Source: Tunturibacter psychrotolerans
GTDB taxonomy: Bacteria; Acidobacteriota; Terriglobia; Terriglobales; Acidobacteriaceae
NCBI RefSeq assembly: GCF_040359615.1
Contig: NZ_CP132942.1
Coordinates: forward strand, 2,480,001 to 2,544,000
Direction: 5' to 3'
DNA: 64,000 nt
This document shows positions 43,708 through 53,322 of this stretch, piece after piece. The notes under the pieces are model-generated. The model was given only the letters and a program-made list of their open reading frames with translations, ran no database searches and was not told the origin of the DNA. Positions within the stretch are counted from its first letter, which is position 1. The number at the start of each line of letters is the position of its first letter. The position numbers were made by a program, and so were the translations under genes.

Positions 43708-44868
43708 GTGGTGCAAGATCACGCGACTGCTTCAACGAACGGCTTCCGACTTCGTCATCGACTGGGGTGTGGATTGCGGCCGATGTGGAAAGCTGCCTCG
43801 TTGGGTTCGACTGGACTTGCGGTTTGTCTTACCGTATCTCTGTTTTGGCTTGCCGGCTGCCACGCCAAGCAGGCGGTGACTGGTCCGATAGTTGAATTTA
43901 CGAAGATTCCTCCGGCCGCGCAGGGCGGTCGTGAGCGAGTGGATACGATTTCGGGGCGTGTCACGGGCGCGAAGCCGGGCCAGCGAGTTGTGATTTATGC
44001 GATGAGCGGGCCGTGGTGGGTTCAGCCGTGGCCCGACCAGCCCTTCCTTTCCATACAGCCGGATTCGAGCTGGAGTACGACCAGCCACCTCGGATTTAAG
44101 TACGCTGCTTTGCTGGTTGACCCAGGGTATCAACCGCCGGCGACCATGGATGTTGCGCCCGTACCGGGCGGTGCAGTTGCCGCGGTGAAGATCGTTGATG
44201 GTGTTGGCAAGCCTCAGATCGCGCCTACGGTGCCGATTAAATTCAGTGGATATGATTGGGGGATTCGCACGATTGCAGGGGATCGCGGGGGACTGAACTC
44301 TCCCTATGACGGTGATAATGGATGGACCGATGCAAAGGGCGCGCTACATCTTCGCATCAAGAAAAAAGGGAACAAGTGGGCCTGCGCAGAGGTCGTGATG
44401 GATCGTAGCCTGGGATACGGGACCTACATTGTTACGGTGGCTGACACATCGCATCTGGAGCCGGCCGCAGTTCTAAGTCTGAACACCTTTGACGATTTTG
44501 GAGGGGAGCAAAACTACCGCGAGGTGGATGTCGAGCTGAGTAAATGGGGCGATGCAGACAGTAAATACAACGCTCAATTCGGGATTCAGCCTTTTTATGT
44601 TCCTGGAAACGTGGCCCGGTTTACCGCGCCTGCGGGCACGATGACTTACTCGTTTCATTGGGAGCCGGGACGCGCGGAGTTTGTTGCGGTTCGGGGAAGC
44701 TCAATGCACGCGGGCGCGCCTGTTGTGTCGCAACACGTCTTCACGTCGGGAGTACCTTCCTCCGGACATGAGAAGATGCAGTTTCTGTTTTACGTGGTCG
44801 CCAGCGATAAGTCTCCTCTGCAGAAAGATAGCGAAGTCGTCTTAGATAAGTTTGAGTATCTTCCGTGA
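43708..44868 (+). CDS. GH16-like lipoprotein
   Basis: 386 residues from a GTG at 43708 with GGAGGG at good spacing; the ATG at 43783 would give a more ordinary signal peptide but has no ribosome site. A hydrophobic stretch ends in the lipobox LAGC, so it is an envelope lipoprotein. After a beta-sandwich region the C-terminal half reads SYGTYIVTVAD-like sequence (GYGTYIVTVADTSHLEP), then REVDVELSKWGD and YSFHWEPGRAEFVAVRG. This is the layout of GH16 laminarinase-like folds, with EVDVE fitting the ExDxxE catalytic motif. It may hydrolyse or only bind beta-glucan. A Reg_prop sensor kinase begins 7 bases after its stop, so the two are almost certainly co-transcribed. Confidence 0.65.
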   Translation: MVQDHATASTNGFRLRHRLGCGLRPMWKAASLGSTGLAVCLTVSLFWLAGCHAKQAVTGPIVEFTKIPPAAQGGRERVDTISGRVTGAKPGQRVVIYAMSGPWWVQPWPDQPFLSIQPDSSWSTTSHLGFKYAALLVDPGYQPPATMDVAPVPGGAVAAVKIVDGVGKPQIAPTVPIKFSGYDWGIRTIAGDRGGLNSPYDGDNGWTDAKGALHLRIKKKGNKWACAEVVMDRSLGYGTYIVTVADTSHLEPAAVLSLNTFDDFGGEQNYREVDVELSKWGDADSKYNAQFGIQPFYVPGNVARFTAPAGTMTYSFHWEPGRAEFVAVRGSSMHAGAPVVSQHVFTSGVPSSGHEKMQFLFYVVASDKSPLQKDSEVVLDKFEYLP

Positions 44869-44875
44869 TGGGGCT

Positions 44876-47800
44876 ATGAGAGTAGATCGGCTCGTTCGAA
44901 ATTTGATGGCCGTGTTTATCGCGATCTGCTTTGCTCAGGAGCTGCATGCGGTCGACCCGAATCGGACTATTTCGCAGTACAGGCGGGAGAGTTGGGGTCT
45001 TGAAAGGGGTTTTGTGGGCGGCGCTGTGAGCTCGATTGCTCAGACCGCTGATGGGTATCTATGGATTGGGACTGCGAAGGGCTTGATTCGTTTCGATGGA
45101 ATGGGCTTTCGTATCTATCAGCAGAGCCCAATGTCAATCCCGATTGGACCGGTGCAGGGTTTGGTTGCTGACTCTCAATCGAATTTGTGGATTCTTCTGG
45201 AGAACACGAAGATTCTGCGATATCACGATGGGAAGTTCGATCAGGGCCGCAATGAAGCAGAGGTCGGAATTACCTCACTCGGACGAGCAAGAGATGGCTC
45301 TGCGCTCCTCTCCTCGCTGACACTTGGTCCTCTGGGCTATGGTGCTGGAAGCTTTAAGGTTCTCTCGACTCCGGAAGCGAGTTCGGGTCCTGCTTCGCCA
45401 TCGGTGACCAATGATGAACTCTCCAGCCGCCTGAGCTGGGCCACCGGCGTGGCTACACACCGCCTAGCCAAACCGAGTACAGCGGTGGTCGCAGTGGTGG
45501 AGACTACGGATGGGCTCATATGGCTGGGGACAAGCGATAGAGGTCTCTTCTACCTAAAGGGGGGACGGGTTTACCACGTTCCGCAGGGAGTAGACGACGG
45601 GAGGATCAACTGTCTACTTCCGATGGAGAATGGCGAATTGTGGATTGGCACCGACAAAGGCGTTTTACGTTGGGCGGGATCGACGCTCACTCGTGAAGGC
45701 ATGCCCTCTGAGATCCGGAATACACAGATACTTTCGGGGATTCGCGACCGAGACGGAAACATCTGGATGGGGACCGGTCATGGGCTAGTCCGGCTCAATT
45801 CGCATGGTGTTTCGTACGACAATGGGGCGACGGTTCAGTCAGGGCTCGCAGTGAACTCTCTTTTTGAGGATCGAGAGGGAGATATCTGGATTGGAACGAC
45901 GCAAGGTATTGAACGACTACGAGACAGTCCCTTTGTGAGCTATGCGATCGCGAAGGGTTCGCCGCAGGAGAGTGGTGGACCTGTGTATGTCGATGGGGAG
46001 GGACGCACCTGGTTCGCTCCTCTTGATGGTGGGTTGCACTGGCTGAAGGATGGACATATCGAGAGCGTGAGTGCAGCTGGTCTGGATAAGGATGTGGTCT
46101 ACTCCATCACGGGAAGCGGCGATGAGGTGTGGGTCGGGCGACAAAGAGGCGGCCTCACGCAGTTGCGCATTCGCAATGGTGGCTTGGAGACTAAAACTTA
46201 TACTCAAGCGGAGGGGCTGCCTCAGGACAGTGTGTACGCTGTTAATCGGAATCGGGACGGATCGGTTTGGGCCGGAACACTGAGCGGCGGCGTAAGTGAG
46301 TTGAGAGGTGGTAAATTCACTTCGTACACGACCGCGAATGGGCTGCCGTCGAATAATGTGACATCGATGGCGGAAGGTTCTGACGAGACCATGTGGTTTG
46401 CAACGCCGGTCGGTCTGACTTCGTTGTCTGGTGGGCGATGGCGAAACTATACCGAGACCGAAGGGCTGCCGTCGCGCGATATAAATTGCCTGTTTGAAGA
46501 CTCGACCCACGTGCTGTGGATCGGAACGACGTCTGGTCTTGCGTTTCTCGTCTCCAATGCCGTGCATGTTCCACGTGACGTACCCCCATCGCTACAGGAG
46601 CAGGTCTTCGGCATTGCAGAGGACAGGATTGGCTGGCTTTGGGTTGCAACGTCCAATCATGTCCTACGAGTGAAGCGCGACAGTGTTCTGAGCGGCAAGA
46701 TCCAGGAGGAGGATGTACGAGAGTATGGGCTAGCCGATGGATTGGATGGTGTCGAGGGCATCAAGAGGCAGCGATCCGTTATTGCGGATCCGTCAGGGCG
46801 CATCTGGTTTTCCATGAATCATGGCATATCGGTTGTAGATCCCACTCGAGCTGCGAAGGGCGGAGCGCCCGTTCTTGCGAAGATCGATGCTGTCTCTGTG
46901 GATGGTGTTCCGATCGACGTAGCCGAGTCTGTTCGTATTCCGTCTGTTCGTCAGCGAGTTACGTTTGACTTTTCGGGTGTGAGCCTTTCGATGCCTGAGC
47001 GGGTGCTGTATCGATATCATCTAGATGGTTTCGATCGAGGCTGGAGTGCACCGGTTGCGGCGCGGGAAGCGGTGTATACGAATCTCGACCCTGGTTCGTA
47101 TACGTTCCGCGTGATTGCGAGTAATAGCGAAGGAGTTTGGAATCGGGACGGACCCTCCTTGAACCTGACAATCGTTCCCGCGTTTTACCAGACGAACTGG
47201 TTTCTTTTGCTATGCGCGGCAGTGGTGGCGACTGTTGCATGGGCTGTGTATCAGTGGCATGTCGGACAGGTTACGGCTCGCATGGACATTCAGTTTATTG
47301 AGCGTCTCTCGGAACGAACGCGGATCGCTCGAGAGCTACACGACACGCTGTTGCAGAGCTTCCAAGGATTGATTCTTCATTTTCAGACAGCCCGGGATAT
47401 GCTTCCCAAAGATCCCGCGGAGGCTGGAAAGAGTCTCGACACCGCTTTGGAGAGCGCGGATCAGGCGATGGTGGAAGGACGGAACGCGATCTATGACATA
47501 CGAGGGTCTACGCTGGTCGATGACGATCTTGCTCATACGATCACCTCTCTTGGGGATGAACTTAGGGCTAGCCGGGCAGGAGCGATTTCGCCGAACTTCT
47601 CTGTTGTTGAAGAAGGCACAGCGAAGCCGCTGGATCCGATCTTTCGAGACGATGTTTATCACATTGTTCGGGAGGCGCTGCGAAATTCCTTCAAGCATAG
47701 TGAAGCGCAGAATATCGAAGCGGAGATTACGTATGGGAAGAGGCTGCTTCGCGTGCGAATCCGGGATGATGGCAAGGGCATTGATCGAAAGGTTCTTGAG

Positions 47801-48004
47801 GAAGGAGAGCGTGCCGGGCATTGGGGACTGCCTGGGATGCGGGAGCGCGCCAAACGGATTAGTGGACAGCTGGCGGTGTGGAGCGAGCCCGGAGTGGGAA
47901 CCGAGGTTGAGTTAAATCTTCCTGGGTCGCTTGTTTACGAATCGGCTTCCTCTCAACTTCTGCTTCGATTCTTCCGCAGGAACGGAACCAGGGATAAAAG
48001 CTAG
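44876..48004 (+). CDS. Reg_prop (two-component propeller) sensor histidine kinase, DesK/NarL type
   Basis: 1042 residues from the ATG at 44876 (a TTG at 44852 lies inside the upstream gene). A signal peptide ends near ELHAVDP. Residues about 26-660 hold 12-14 propeller blades of the Reg_prop type (YLWIGTAKGLIRFDG, DIWIGTTQGIERL, VLWIGTTSGLAFL). A Y_Y_Y domain follows (about 694-770), then one membrane helix (about 775-797). The HisKA_3 helix has its phospho-accepting His at 822 (RIARELHDTLLQSFQGL), and the HATPase contains REALRNSFKHS and GHWGLPGMRERAK. Such receptors sense extracellular oligosaccharides. No response regulator is adjacent, so its partner is elsewhere. Confidence 0.93.
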   Translation: MRVDRLVRNLMAVFIAICFAQELHAVDPNRTISQYRRESWGLERGFVGGAVSSIAQTADGYLWIGTAKGLIRFDGMGFRIYQQSPMSIPIGPVQGLVADSQSNLWILLENTKILRYHDGKFDQGRNEAEVGITSLGRARDGSALLSSLTLGPLGYGAGSFKVLSTPEASSGPASPSVTNDELSSRLSWATGVATHRLAKPSTAVVAVVETTDGLIWLGTSDRGLFYLKGGRVYHVPQGVDDGRINCLLPMENGELWIGTDKGVLRWAGSTLTREGMPSEIRNTQILSGIRDRDGNIWMGTGHGLVRLNSHGVSYDNGATVQSGLAVNSLFEDREGDIWIGTTQGIERLRDSPFVSYAIAKGSPQESGGPVYVDGEGRTWFAPLDGGLHWLKDGHIESVSAAGLDKDVVYSITGSGDEVWVGRQRGGLTQLRIRNGGLETKTYTQAEGLPQDSVYAVNRNRDGSVWAGTLSGGVSELRGGKFTSYTTANGLPSNNVTSMAEGSDETMWFATPVGLTSLSGGRWRNYTETEGLPSRDINCLFEDSTHVLWIGTTSGLAFLVSNAVHVPRDVPPSLQEQVFGIAEDRIGWLWVATSNHVLRVKRDSVLSGKIQEEDVREYGLADGLDGVEGIKRQRSVIADPSGRIWFSMNHGISVVDPTRAAKGGAPVLAKIDAVSVDGVPIDVAESVRIPSVRQRVTFDFSGVSLSMPERVLYRYHLDGFDRGWSAPVAAREAVYTNLDPGSYTFRVIASNSEGVWNRDGPSLNLTIVPAFYQTNWFLLLCAAVVATVAWAVYQWHVGQVTARMDIQFIERLSERTRIARELHDTLLQSFQGLILHFQTARDMLPKDPAEAGKSLDTALESADQAMVEGRNAIYDIRGSTLVDDDLAHTITSLGDELRASRAGAISPNFSVVEEGTAKPLDPIFRDDVYHIVREALRNSFKHSEAQNIEAEITYGKRLLRVRIRDDGKGIDRKVLEEGERAGHWGLPGMRERAKRISGQLAVWSEPGVGTEVELNLPGSLVYESASSQLLLRFFRRNGTRDKS

Positions 48005-48028
48005 TGATGGATTGGCGCGGCTGCTGGG

Positions 48029-49342
48029 CTATTTGCGAACGAGATAGATAAAACGAAGAAGGAAGAGGGCCGCTAGGAGATAGAGCATCCAATCACGGCG
48101 ATGGGCGCGGCCTGTGAGGAGTTGAAGGAGAGCATAGCTGGTGAGGCCGAAGCTGAGGCCGTCGGCGATGGACCAGGTTAGGGGGATGGTCGCGACGGTG
48201 AGGAAGGCGGGGATGCCAATCTGCGGATCGTCCCAGTTGATTTCGCCGAGTCCGGTGAGCATAAGGCCACCGACCAGGATGAGAGCGGGTGCGGTAGCGA
48301 AGGTGGGGATTGCTCCGACGAAGGGCGCGATGAAGAGGGAGAGGAAGAAGAGGATTCCGGTGACGATGGCGGTGACGCCTGTGCGGCCTCCTGCGGCGAC
48401 ACCGGCGGAGGATTCGACGTAGCTGGTGACGGTGCTAGTTCCAGCGAGTGAGCCGAGGATGGTGGAGGATGCGTCCGCGAAGAAGATGCGGTTGAGGCGA
48501 GGGATCGTGTGGTCGGGCGCGATGAGTCCGGCGCGCTGGGTGACTGCGACGAGCGTGCCGATGTTGTCGAAGAGGTCGACAAAGAGGAAGACGAAGATGA
48601 TCTCTAAGGCGCCGACGTGGAGCGCGCCGAGGATGTCGAGGTGGAAGGCTGTTGCCTTGATGGCAGTGAGATCGTAGGTGGCGGGTTGCCAATGGACCTG
48701 GTGGCAGAGTACGCCTACGAACATGATAGTGAGGACGCCGATGAGCATGGAGGCTCTGACACGGAGGACTTGCAGGAGCGCGATGAGTAAGAGGCCGAAT
48801 ATCGCGAGTGCAGTTTGCGGCGCGCGGACGTTGCCGAGGGTGACGGTGGTGGCGGCACTGGGAACGATGATGCCTGCGTTACGGAAGCCGATGAAGGCGA
48901 TGAAGAGGCCGATGCCTCCGCCGACTGCCGCGTGGAGTTGGTGAGGAATGGCCGCGACGAGGCGCTGGCGAATGCCGGTGAAGGTGAGGGCGAGAAAGAT
49001 GATTCCAGAGAGAAAGACGGCGCCCAGTGCCGTTTGCCAGGGGACGCCCATTCCGAGGACGACGGTGTAGGTGAAATAGGCGTTGAGGCCCATGCCTGGA
49101 GCGAGGGCGAGGGGATAGTTGGCGAGCGCTCCCATGAGAATGCTGCCGAAGGCCGCGCAGAGACAGGTGGCGGTGGTGATGGCGGCGAGGGGCATGCCGG
49201 TTTTGCTGAGGAGCGAAGGGTTCACGAAGATGATGTACGCCATCGTGATGAAGGTGGTGAAGCCGGCGAGGATTTCTGTGCGCCAGTTCGTGGCGTGGGA
49301 GGAGAAGCCGAAGTAGTGCTCCAGGCGAGTGCGAATGGGCAT
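48029..49342 (-). CDS. AzgA-family purine (adenine/guanine/hypoxanthine) permease
   Basis: 437 residues with about twelve membrane spans. Family marks are EILAGFTTFITMAYIIFVNP at the N-terminus, ALAPGMGLNAYFTY in the third span, FVFLFVDLFDNIGTLVAVTQ and GTSTVTSYVESSAGVAAGGRTG. AzgA/PbuG proteins import purine bases by proton symport. It is convergent with the histidine kinase gene and stands alone. Strong purine/pyrimidine strand bias gives long meaningless open frames opposite it. Confidence 0.9.
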   Translation of the reverse strand: MPIRTRLEHYFGFSSHATNWRTEILAGFTTFITMAYIIFVNPSLLSKTGMPLAAITTATCLCAAFGSILMGALANYPLALAPGMGLNAYFTYTVVLGMGVPWQTALGAVFLSGIIFLALTFTGIRQRLVAAIPHQLHAAVGGGIGLFIAFIGFRNAGIIVPSAATTVTLGNVRAPQTALAIFGLLLIALLQVLRVRASMLIGVLTIMFVGVLCHQVHWQPATYDLTAIKATAFHLDILGALHVGALEIIFVFLFVDLFDNIGTLVAVTQRAGLIAPDHTIPRLNRIFFADASSTILGSLAGTSTVTSYVESSAGVAAGGRTGVTAIVTGILFFLSLFIAPFVGAIPTFATAPALILVGGLMLTGLGEINWDDPQIGIPAFLTVATIPLTWSIADGLSFGLTSYALLQLLTGRAHRRDWMLYLLAALFLLRFIYLVRK

Positions 49343-49412
49343 CAGGTCAGGCTCCTGTGAGGCGAGAAACTAGAATGGGTGGAGTAATTCAGAATAGCGT
49401 GAGAGGACGTCG

Positions 49413-49925
49413 ATGACGGCAGAGGATATCAAAAAAATACTCGGGTTGCAGCCGCATCCTCGAGAGGGCGGGTGGTTCTTGAGGACGTATGAGGCCGCCG
49501 AGAAGGTCGGGATTGAGGCCTTTGAGGATAAGAGATATGAAGGAGCGCGGCGGACTGGGACTGCAATTTACTACCTGTTGGAGCCAGATACGTTCAGTGA
49601 GATGCACCGTCTGAAGTCGGATGAAGTATTTCATTTTTATGCGGGGGACGCGGTGGAGATGCTGCAGTTAACCGAGAGCGGGAAGGGCGCGATGGTGGTG
49701 ATTGGGAACGATCTCTTGCACGGACAACGGCCACAGGTGACTGTGGAGCGGGGAGTGTGGCAGGGATCGCGTTTGGTGGAGGGAGGACGTTGGGCGCTGT
49801 TGGGATGTACGGTCAGTCCGGGATTTGAGTTTGAGGATTATGAGGCCGGTATGCGAGAGGGGCTGTGTGGAGCGTGGCCCGAGTTTGCGCCGGAGATTAC
49901 GGCTTTGACTAGGGAGAATTCCTAA
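49413..49925 (+). CDS. DUF985/Cupin_5 family protein
   Basis: 170 residues. The cupin core is recognised from HPREGGWFLRTYEA, TAIYYLLEPDTFSEMHRLKSDEVFHFYAGD, ERGVWQGSRLVEGGRWALLGCTVSPGFEFEDYE and a C-terminal WPEFAP. The family is a double-stranded beta-helix related to sugar-binding cupins; its reaction is not established. It is a single gene diverging from the purine permease, with GAGAGGA ahead of the start. Confidence 0.88.
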   Translation: MTAEDIKKILGLQPHPREGGWFLRTYEAAEKVGIEAFEDKRYEGARRTGTAIYYLLEPDTFSEMHRLKSDEVFHFYAGDAVEMLQLTESGKGAMVVIGNDLLHGQRPQVTVERGVWQGSRLVEGGRWALLGCTVSPGFEFEDYEAGMREGLCGAWPEFAPEITALTRENS

Positions 49926-50045
49926 GACGTCGGAAGCTGCGTATTGAAGGATATTGTGACCGCGAAAGGGAACTATCAACGTCGCTCGATAGAATGTTGT
50001 ACTGTGATTCAGAACTGGATACGTGCAGGTTACGTCAAAGATTAG

Positions 50046-51101
50046 ATGAAACGTCTGCTGAGTAGTGCGCTTAACCATGTCGCGTCCGATACGAGGCGCA
50101 GGGTCGTGGCTATTTACGTGGTTTTGCTGATGATGAATGTGTCCGCCTGGGGGTGGGCGCTTATCGCATTTCGACATTATCCGGTTTTACTGGGTACTGC
50201 ATTTCTGGCTTACAGTTTTGGTCTTCGGCATGCGGTGGATGCCGATCACATCGCAGCTATCGATAATGTGACGCGAAAATTGATGCAGGAAGGGAAGCGT
50301 CCGGTTGCAGTGGGATTGATGTTTTCCCTTGGGCACTCGACGATCGTGGTGTTAGGGTCTATTGCTCTCTCTGCTACGGCGCTGTCGCTGCAACATCGCC
50401 TGAATGCAGCGAAACATATCGGAGGGGTGGTGGGGACCTTAGTCTCAACACTTTTTCTTTTTGGAATCGCCATCGTAAATATGATCGTTTTGCGATCGGT
50501 GTATCTTGCCTTCCGACGCGTTCGTCGTGGGGAGCGCTACGTTGAGGAAGACTTTGACTTGCTGCTGGGTAGCCGAGGATTTCTCTCTCGTCTGTTTCGT
50601 CCGATGTTCGCATTGATCCGTCAGAGCTGGCATATGTATCCGCTTGGAATTCTGTTTGGACTTGGATTCGATACAGCGACGGAGATTGGGGTGCTCGGCC
50701 TCTCGGCCTCAGAGGCTGCCCGGGGATTGTCGCTTTGGTCGGTTCTGGTTTTTCCAGTGCTGTTCGCGGCGGGGATGTCCTTGGTCGACACCACGGACAA
50801 TGTTTTGATGCTTGGTGCGTATGGGTGGGCCTTTGTGAAACCGATCCGCAAGATTTACTACAACATGACAATTACTTTGATATCGGTGGTTGTCGCGGTG
50901 TTGGTCGGAGGGATTGAAGCGCTTGGATTAATCGCAGATCAGTTCCATTTTCATGGAACTTTTTGGGATTTGATTGAAACTCTCAACGAGAATTTTGGGA
51001 CATTAGGCTACGCAATCATTGGACTCTTTGCTATGAGCTGGATCGCCTCGATCTGGTTTTACAAATGGCGTCGCTTCGACGAATTGGAAGTGAGAACCTG
51101 A
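50046..51101 (+). CDS. NiCoT-family nickel/cobalt permease
   Basis: 351 residues with about eight membrane spans. The signature metal motif of span II is FGLRHAVDADHIAAIDNVTRK (HxxxxDH), followed by MFSLGHSTIVVLG, LGILFGLGFDTATEIG and FAAGMSLVDTTDNVLM, all diagnostic of the NixA/HoxN family. It takes up Ni2+ or Co2+ with high affinity. No urease, hydrogenase or cobalamin gene is nearby, and I see no obvious cobalamin or NiCo riboswitch in the 120-base upstream gap. It ends before a very strong hairpin. Confidence 0.92.
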   Translation: MKRLLSSALNHVASDTRRRVVAIYVVLLMMNVSAWGWALIAFRHYPVLLGTAFLAYSFGLRHAVDADHIAAIDNVTRKLMQEGKRPVAVGLMFSLGHSTIVVLGSIALSATALSLQHRLNAAKHIGGVVGTLVSTLFLFGIAIVNMIVLRSVYLAFRRVRRGERYVEEDFDLLLGSRGFLSRLFRPMFALIRQSWHMYPLGILFGLGFDTATEIGVLGLSASEAARGLSLWSVLVFPVLFAAGMSLVDTTDNVLMLGAYGWAFVKPIRKIYYNMTITLISVVVAVLVGGIEALGLIADQFHFHGTFWDLIETLNENFGTLGYAIIGLFAMSWIASIWFYKWRRFDELEVRT

Positions 51102-51159
51102 TCGAGAATATTAGTGGCTGAAGTTGCGATTCGTCTTCCGATTCTTGAGATGACTTAGG

Positions 51160-51202
51160 CAAACTAAGAGGGCAGCTTGAATTTCGCTGCCCTCTTAGTT
51201 TG
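51160..51202. terminator. Perfect 17-bp hairpin between convergent genes
   Basis: CAAACTAAGAGGGCAGC (51160-51176) is exactly complementary to 51186-51202 around a 9-base loop. It lies between the convergent NiCoT gene and the beta-helix gene and is a bidirectional terminator candidate, although the flanks are only moderately T-rich. Confidence 0.8.
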
Positions 51203-51222
51203 CTGTGGTTGAAGATGCAGGT

Positions 51223-53076
51223 CTATGGGTAGAGCACAACGGGATTCAATGAACCGCCGTTAGCGACGCTTGCTGTTGTACCTTGTCCGTTGATGACGTG
51301 TGTGATCTGACCGCTGCCATTGAGGAAGACTGTGCCAACGTCGTTGATTTGGATTCCCTTGGTGGTGGGAACGGTCATCGCGTTATCTTCAATGATGTTG
51401 ATCCCCTGGTTGAAGAAGGAGTAGATACCGAAGCCATAGGCTTGGTGCGTGGTCGCTGAATTCGATACCACGTAGGATGGATAACCGTTGGCTTTCCCGT
51501 CCGTCCATGCATTCTGGCTGGGTGGATCGTAAGGCAGCTCGCTTTGATAGAAGATGGTTTCGCCGCCGTTGCCGTTCCACAGCACCTGTTCTTTCTGATA
51601 GTGCTCGACGAAGAGACCAAGCGCGGTGACATCGTCGCCGTTGACGACCAGGCCGTGATCCGCTGTATTTATTATCCAGCCGACTCCGGCGCCATGGTCG
51701 GCGCGCCACGCCCAGATGTCGTCGAGCAGGACGTCGTTGCTGTTGATTTCGAGGCTGGTCGTTGCGCTTCCAGCGGTGGCGCCGCCGATGCGGAAGAAGA
51801 CGTCGCTGAGGGAGGACGGATTCGAGGCGTGATTACCGAAGAGGTTGATTCCGAAGCGATCAGCCAAGCTTCTCAACCTCGAGTTGCCAAGTTGAACCAG
51901 CGTCGAAGAGTTGATGGGGCCTGCATCGACGATCAGGCCGGTGATCTGCACTCCATCTACATCCGTTACGGTGAGAGCGGGCCTTCCGGTTTGCGGAACC
52001 AGCGTCGCGAAGCCGAGTCCCATCACGATCGTGTTGGGGTAGAGGACGCGGATGGAGTCTTTGAGTTGGTAGACGCCTGGGGTGAGGATGAGGTTCTTGC
52101 CCAGGAGTAGCGCGAGATTGATTACTTCCACATTGGTTGTCGGTTTCGCGATAAAGAAGTCGTTGATTGATTTCGAACGACCGGGTGTATTGCCGCTGGA
52201 CCAACTGACGCCTGAGGAGTTCTTCTGGAGCGTGGGTACAAATACGCTGTAGTTGCCGTTGGCGTCGGTATAGAGGAACGGCCGCTCGCGACTTACCGGC
52301 GTGCTGGGGAGGGTGGTGTAGGTCGGACTTGGATAGCTCTGCGCAGGAGCACCTACGACGCCGGTGAAGACCTGATTCCAGACTCCGTTGGACCATCCGC
52401 CGACGCTGCTGTTGCGAACGTAAAACTGTTGCTGAGATCCGTTAATGACGAAGCCGGTTTGTGAATCGGCGATGAAGCCCCCGCTTGCGAATTGCGGACC
52501 GGCACTGCAGTAGTCCTGGAGGGAGAGGTTGGCGCCGGTGATGTTTACACGCCGCATGGGTGCCGCTTGCGAGACAGCCCAGAAGTCGGCTGAAGACTGA
52601 CAACCGGAGAGACCCATGACGTTGATCGTCAGATTCGACAGCGAGCGCCAGAAGTTATCGAGCGCGATGCAGTTATCGGCGGCGAAACACTGGTTGTACA
52701 CATCGACGTGCCCGTTGATGGTGACGTCGGCTGGTGACGCGCCCAGGCCGGCCACTTCCGTGTAATAGCCTACCTGGAAATCGAGTGGGGTGGCTGCGCT
52801 GCCGTAGGTACCAGGTTTGAAGAGCAGAGCGTATCGCTGTGTGCCGAACTGGTTGCTTACTTGCTGGTTGGCGATGGAGTCGACAGTTGCCTGGATTTGG
52901 CTTGTCGACATGCCCGGATCGAAGATGTAGACGTTGGGGCCAAGTTGCGATGCAAGATCGGCAGGGCTCTGAGCGTTGGCTGAAGCGCTCAGAGCAGCTA
53001 TTGCTAAGAGAAGTGTTCCGACGAGACGCGCGAAGGCTGGTCTCGCAGAGAGAGAGGCGTTGGTTTTATTTTTCAC
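51223..53076 (-). CDS. Secreted right-handed beta-helix protein (GH55/pectate-lyase-like)
   Basis: 617 residues with a signal peptide ending near SANAQSP. It opens with VYIFDPGMSTSQIQATVDSI, then RYALLFKPGTYGS and YTEVAGLGASPADVTINGHV, the start of a parallel beta-helix. Helix coils follow (CIALDNFWRSLSNLTINV, GFIADSQTGFVINGSQQQF, GVYQLKDSIRVLYPNTIVMG, HGLVVNGDDVTALGLFVEHY). The family occurs in Acidobacteria and Actinobacteria and is often named coagulation factor 5/8-type or adenylyl cyclase without basis. The double-helix layout is reminiscent of GH55 exo-beta-1,3-glucanases, but I cannot point to the catalytic Glu. The substrate is most likely an extracellular polysaccharide. Confidence 0.75.
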   Translation of the reverse strand: MKNKTNASLSARPAFARLVGTLLLAIAALSASANAQSPADLASQLGPNVYIFDPGMSTSQIQATVDSIANQQVSNQFGTQRYALLFKPGTYGSAATPLDFQVGYYTEVAGLGASPADVTINGHVDVYNQCFAADNCIALDNFWRSLSNLTINVMGLSGCQSSADFWAVSQAAPMRRVNITGANLSLQDYCSAGPQFASGGFIADSQTGFVINGSQQQFYVRNSSVGGWSNGVWNQVFTGVVGAPAQSYPSPTYTTLPSTPVSRERPFLYTDANGNYSVFVPTLQKNSSGVSWSSGNTPGRSKSINDFFIAKPTTNVEVINLALLLGKNLILTPGVYQLKDSIRVLYPNTIVMGLGFATLVPQTGRPALTVTDVDGVQITGLIVDAGPINSSTLVQLGNSRLRSLADRFGINLFGNHASNPSSLSDVFFRIGGATAGSATTSLEINSNDVLLDDIWAWRADHGAGVGWIINTADHGLVVNGDDVTALGLFVEHYQKEQVLWNGNGGETIFYQSELPYDPPSQNAWTDGKANGYPSYVVSNSATTHQAYGFGIYSFFNQGINIIEDNAMTVPTTKGIQINDVGTVFLNGSGQITHVINGQGTTASVANGGSLNPVVLYP

Positions 53077-53322
53077 GTTTGCAACTCCGGTACGCGTGGG
53101 GTGGATTGCGCCGGAAACGATATGCCGCGTTCTATTGGCTTGTCAAACAGCGAATGCTTGTAACTTTCGGTCACGAGCGAACGTTGTCTCGTCTGTTTTT
53201 TTCCAAATATTTTGTAGAATCCAGATTGACTTTTCCTTGAACGGGGTTGGCGAATGTGCATCGGCACTTGGGTTGAATGCACGTGATTCTCCATCTCTTG
53301 CGGCTGCAGAGAATATCTTGCG

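Noticed and set aside
48815..49360. Acidic and Gly-rich open frame opposite the purine permease
   Set aside because: Arises from purine/pyrimidine strand bias of a membrane-protein gene; no start signal.
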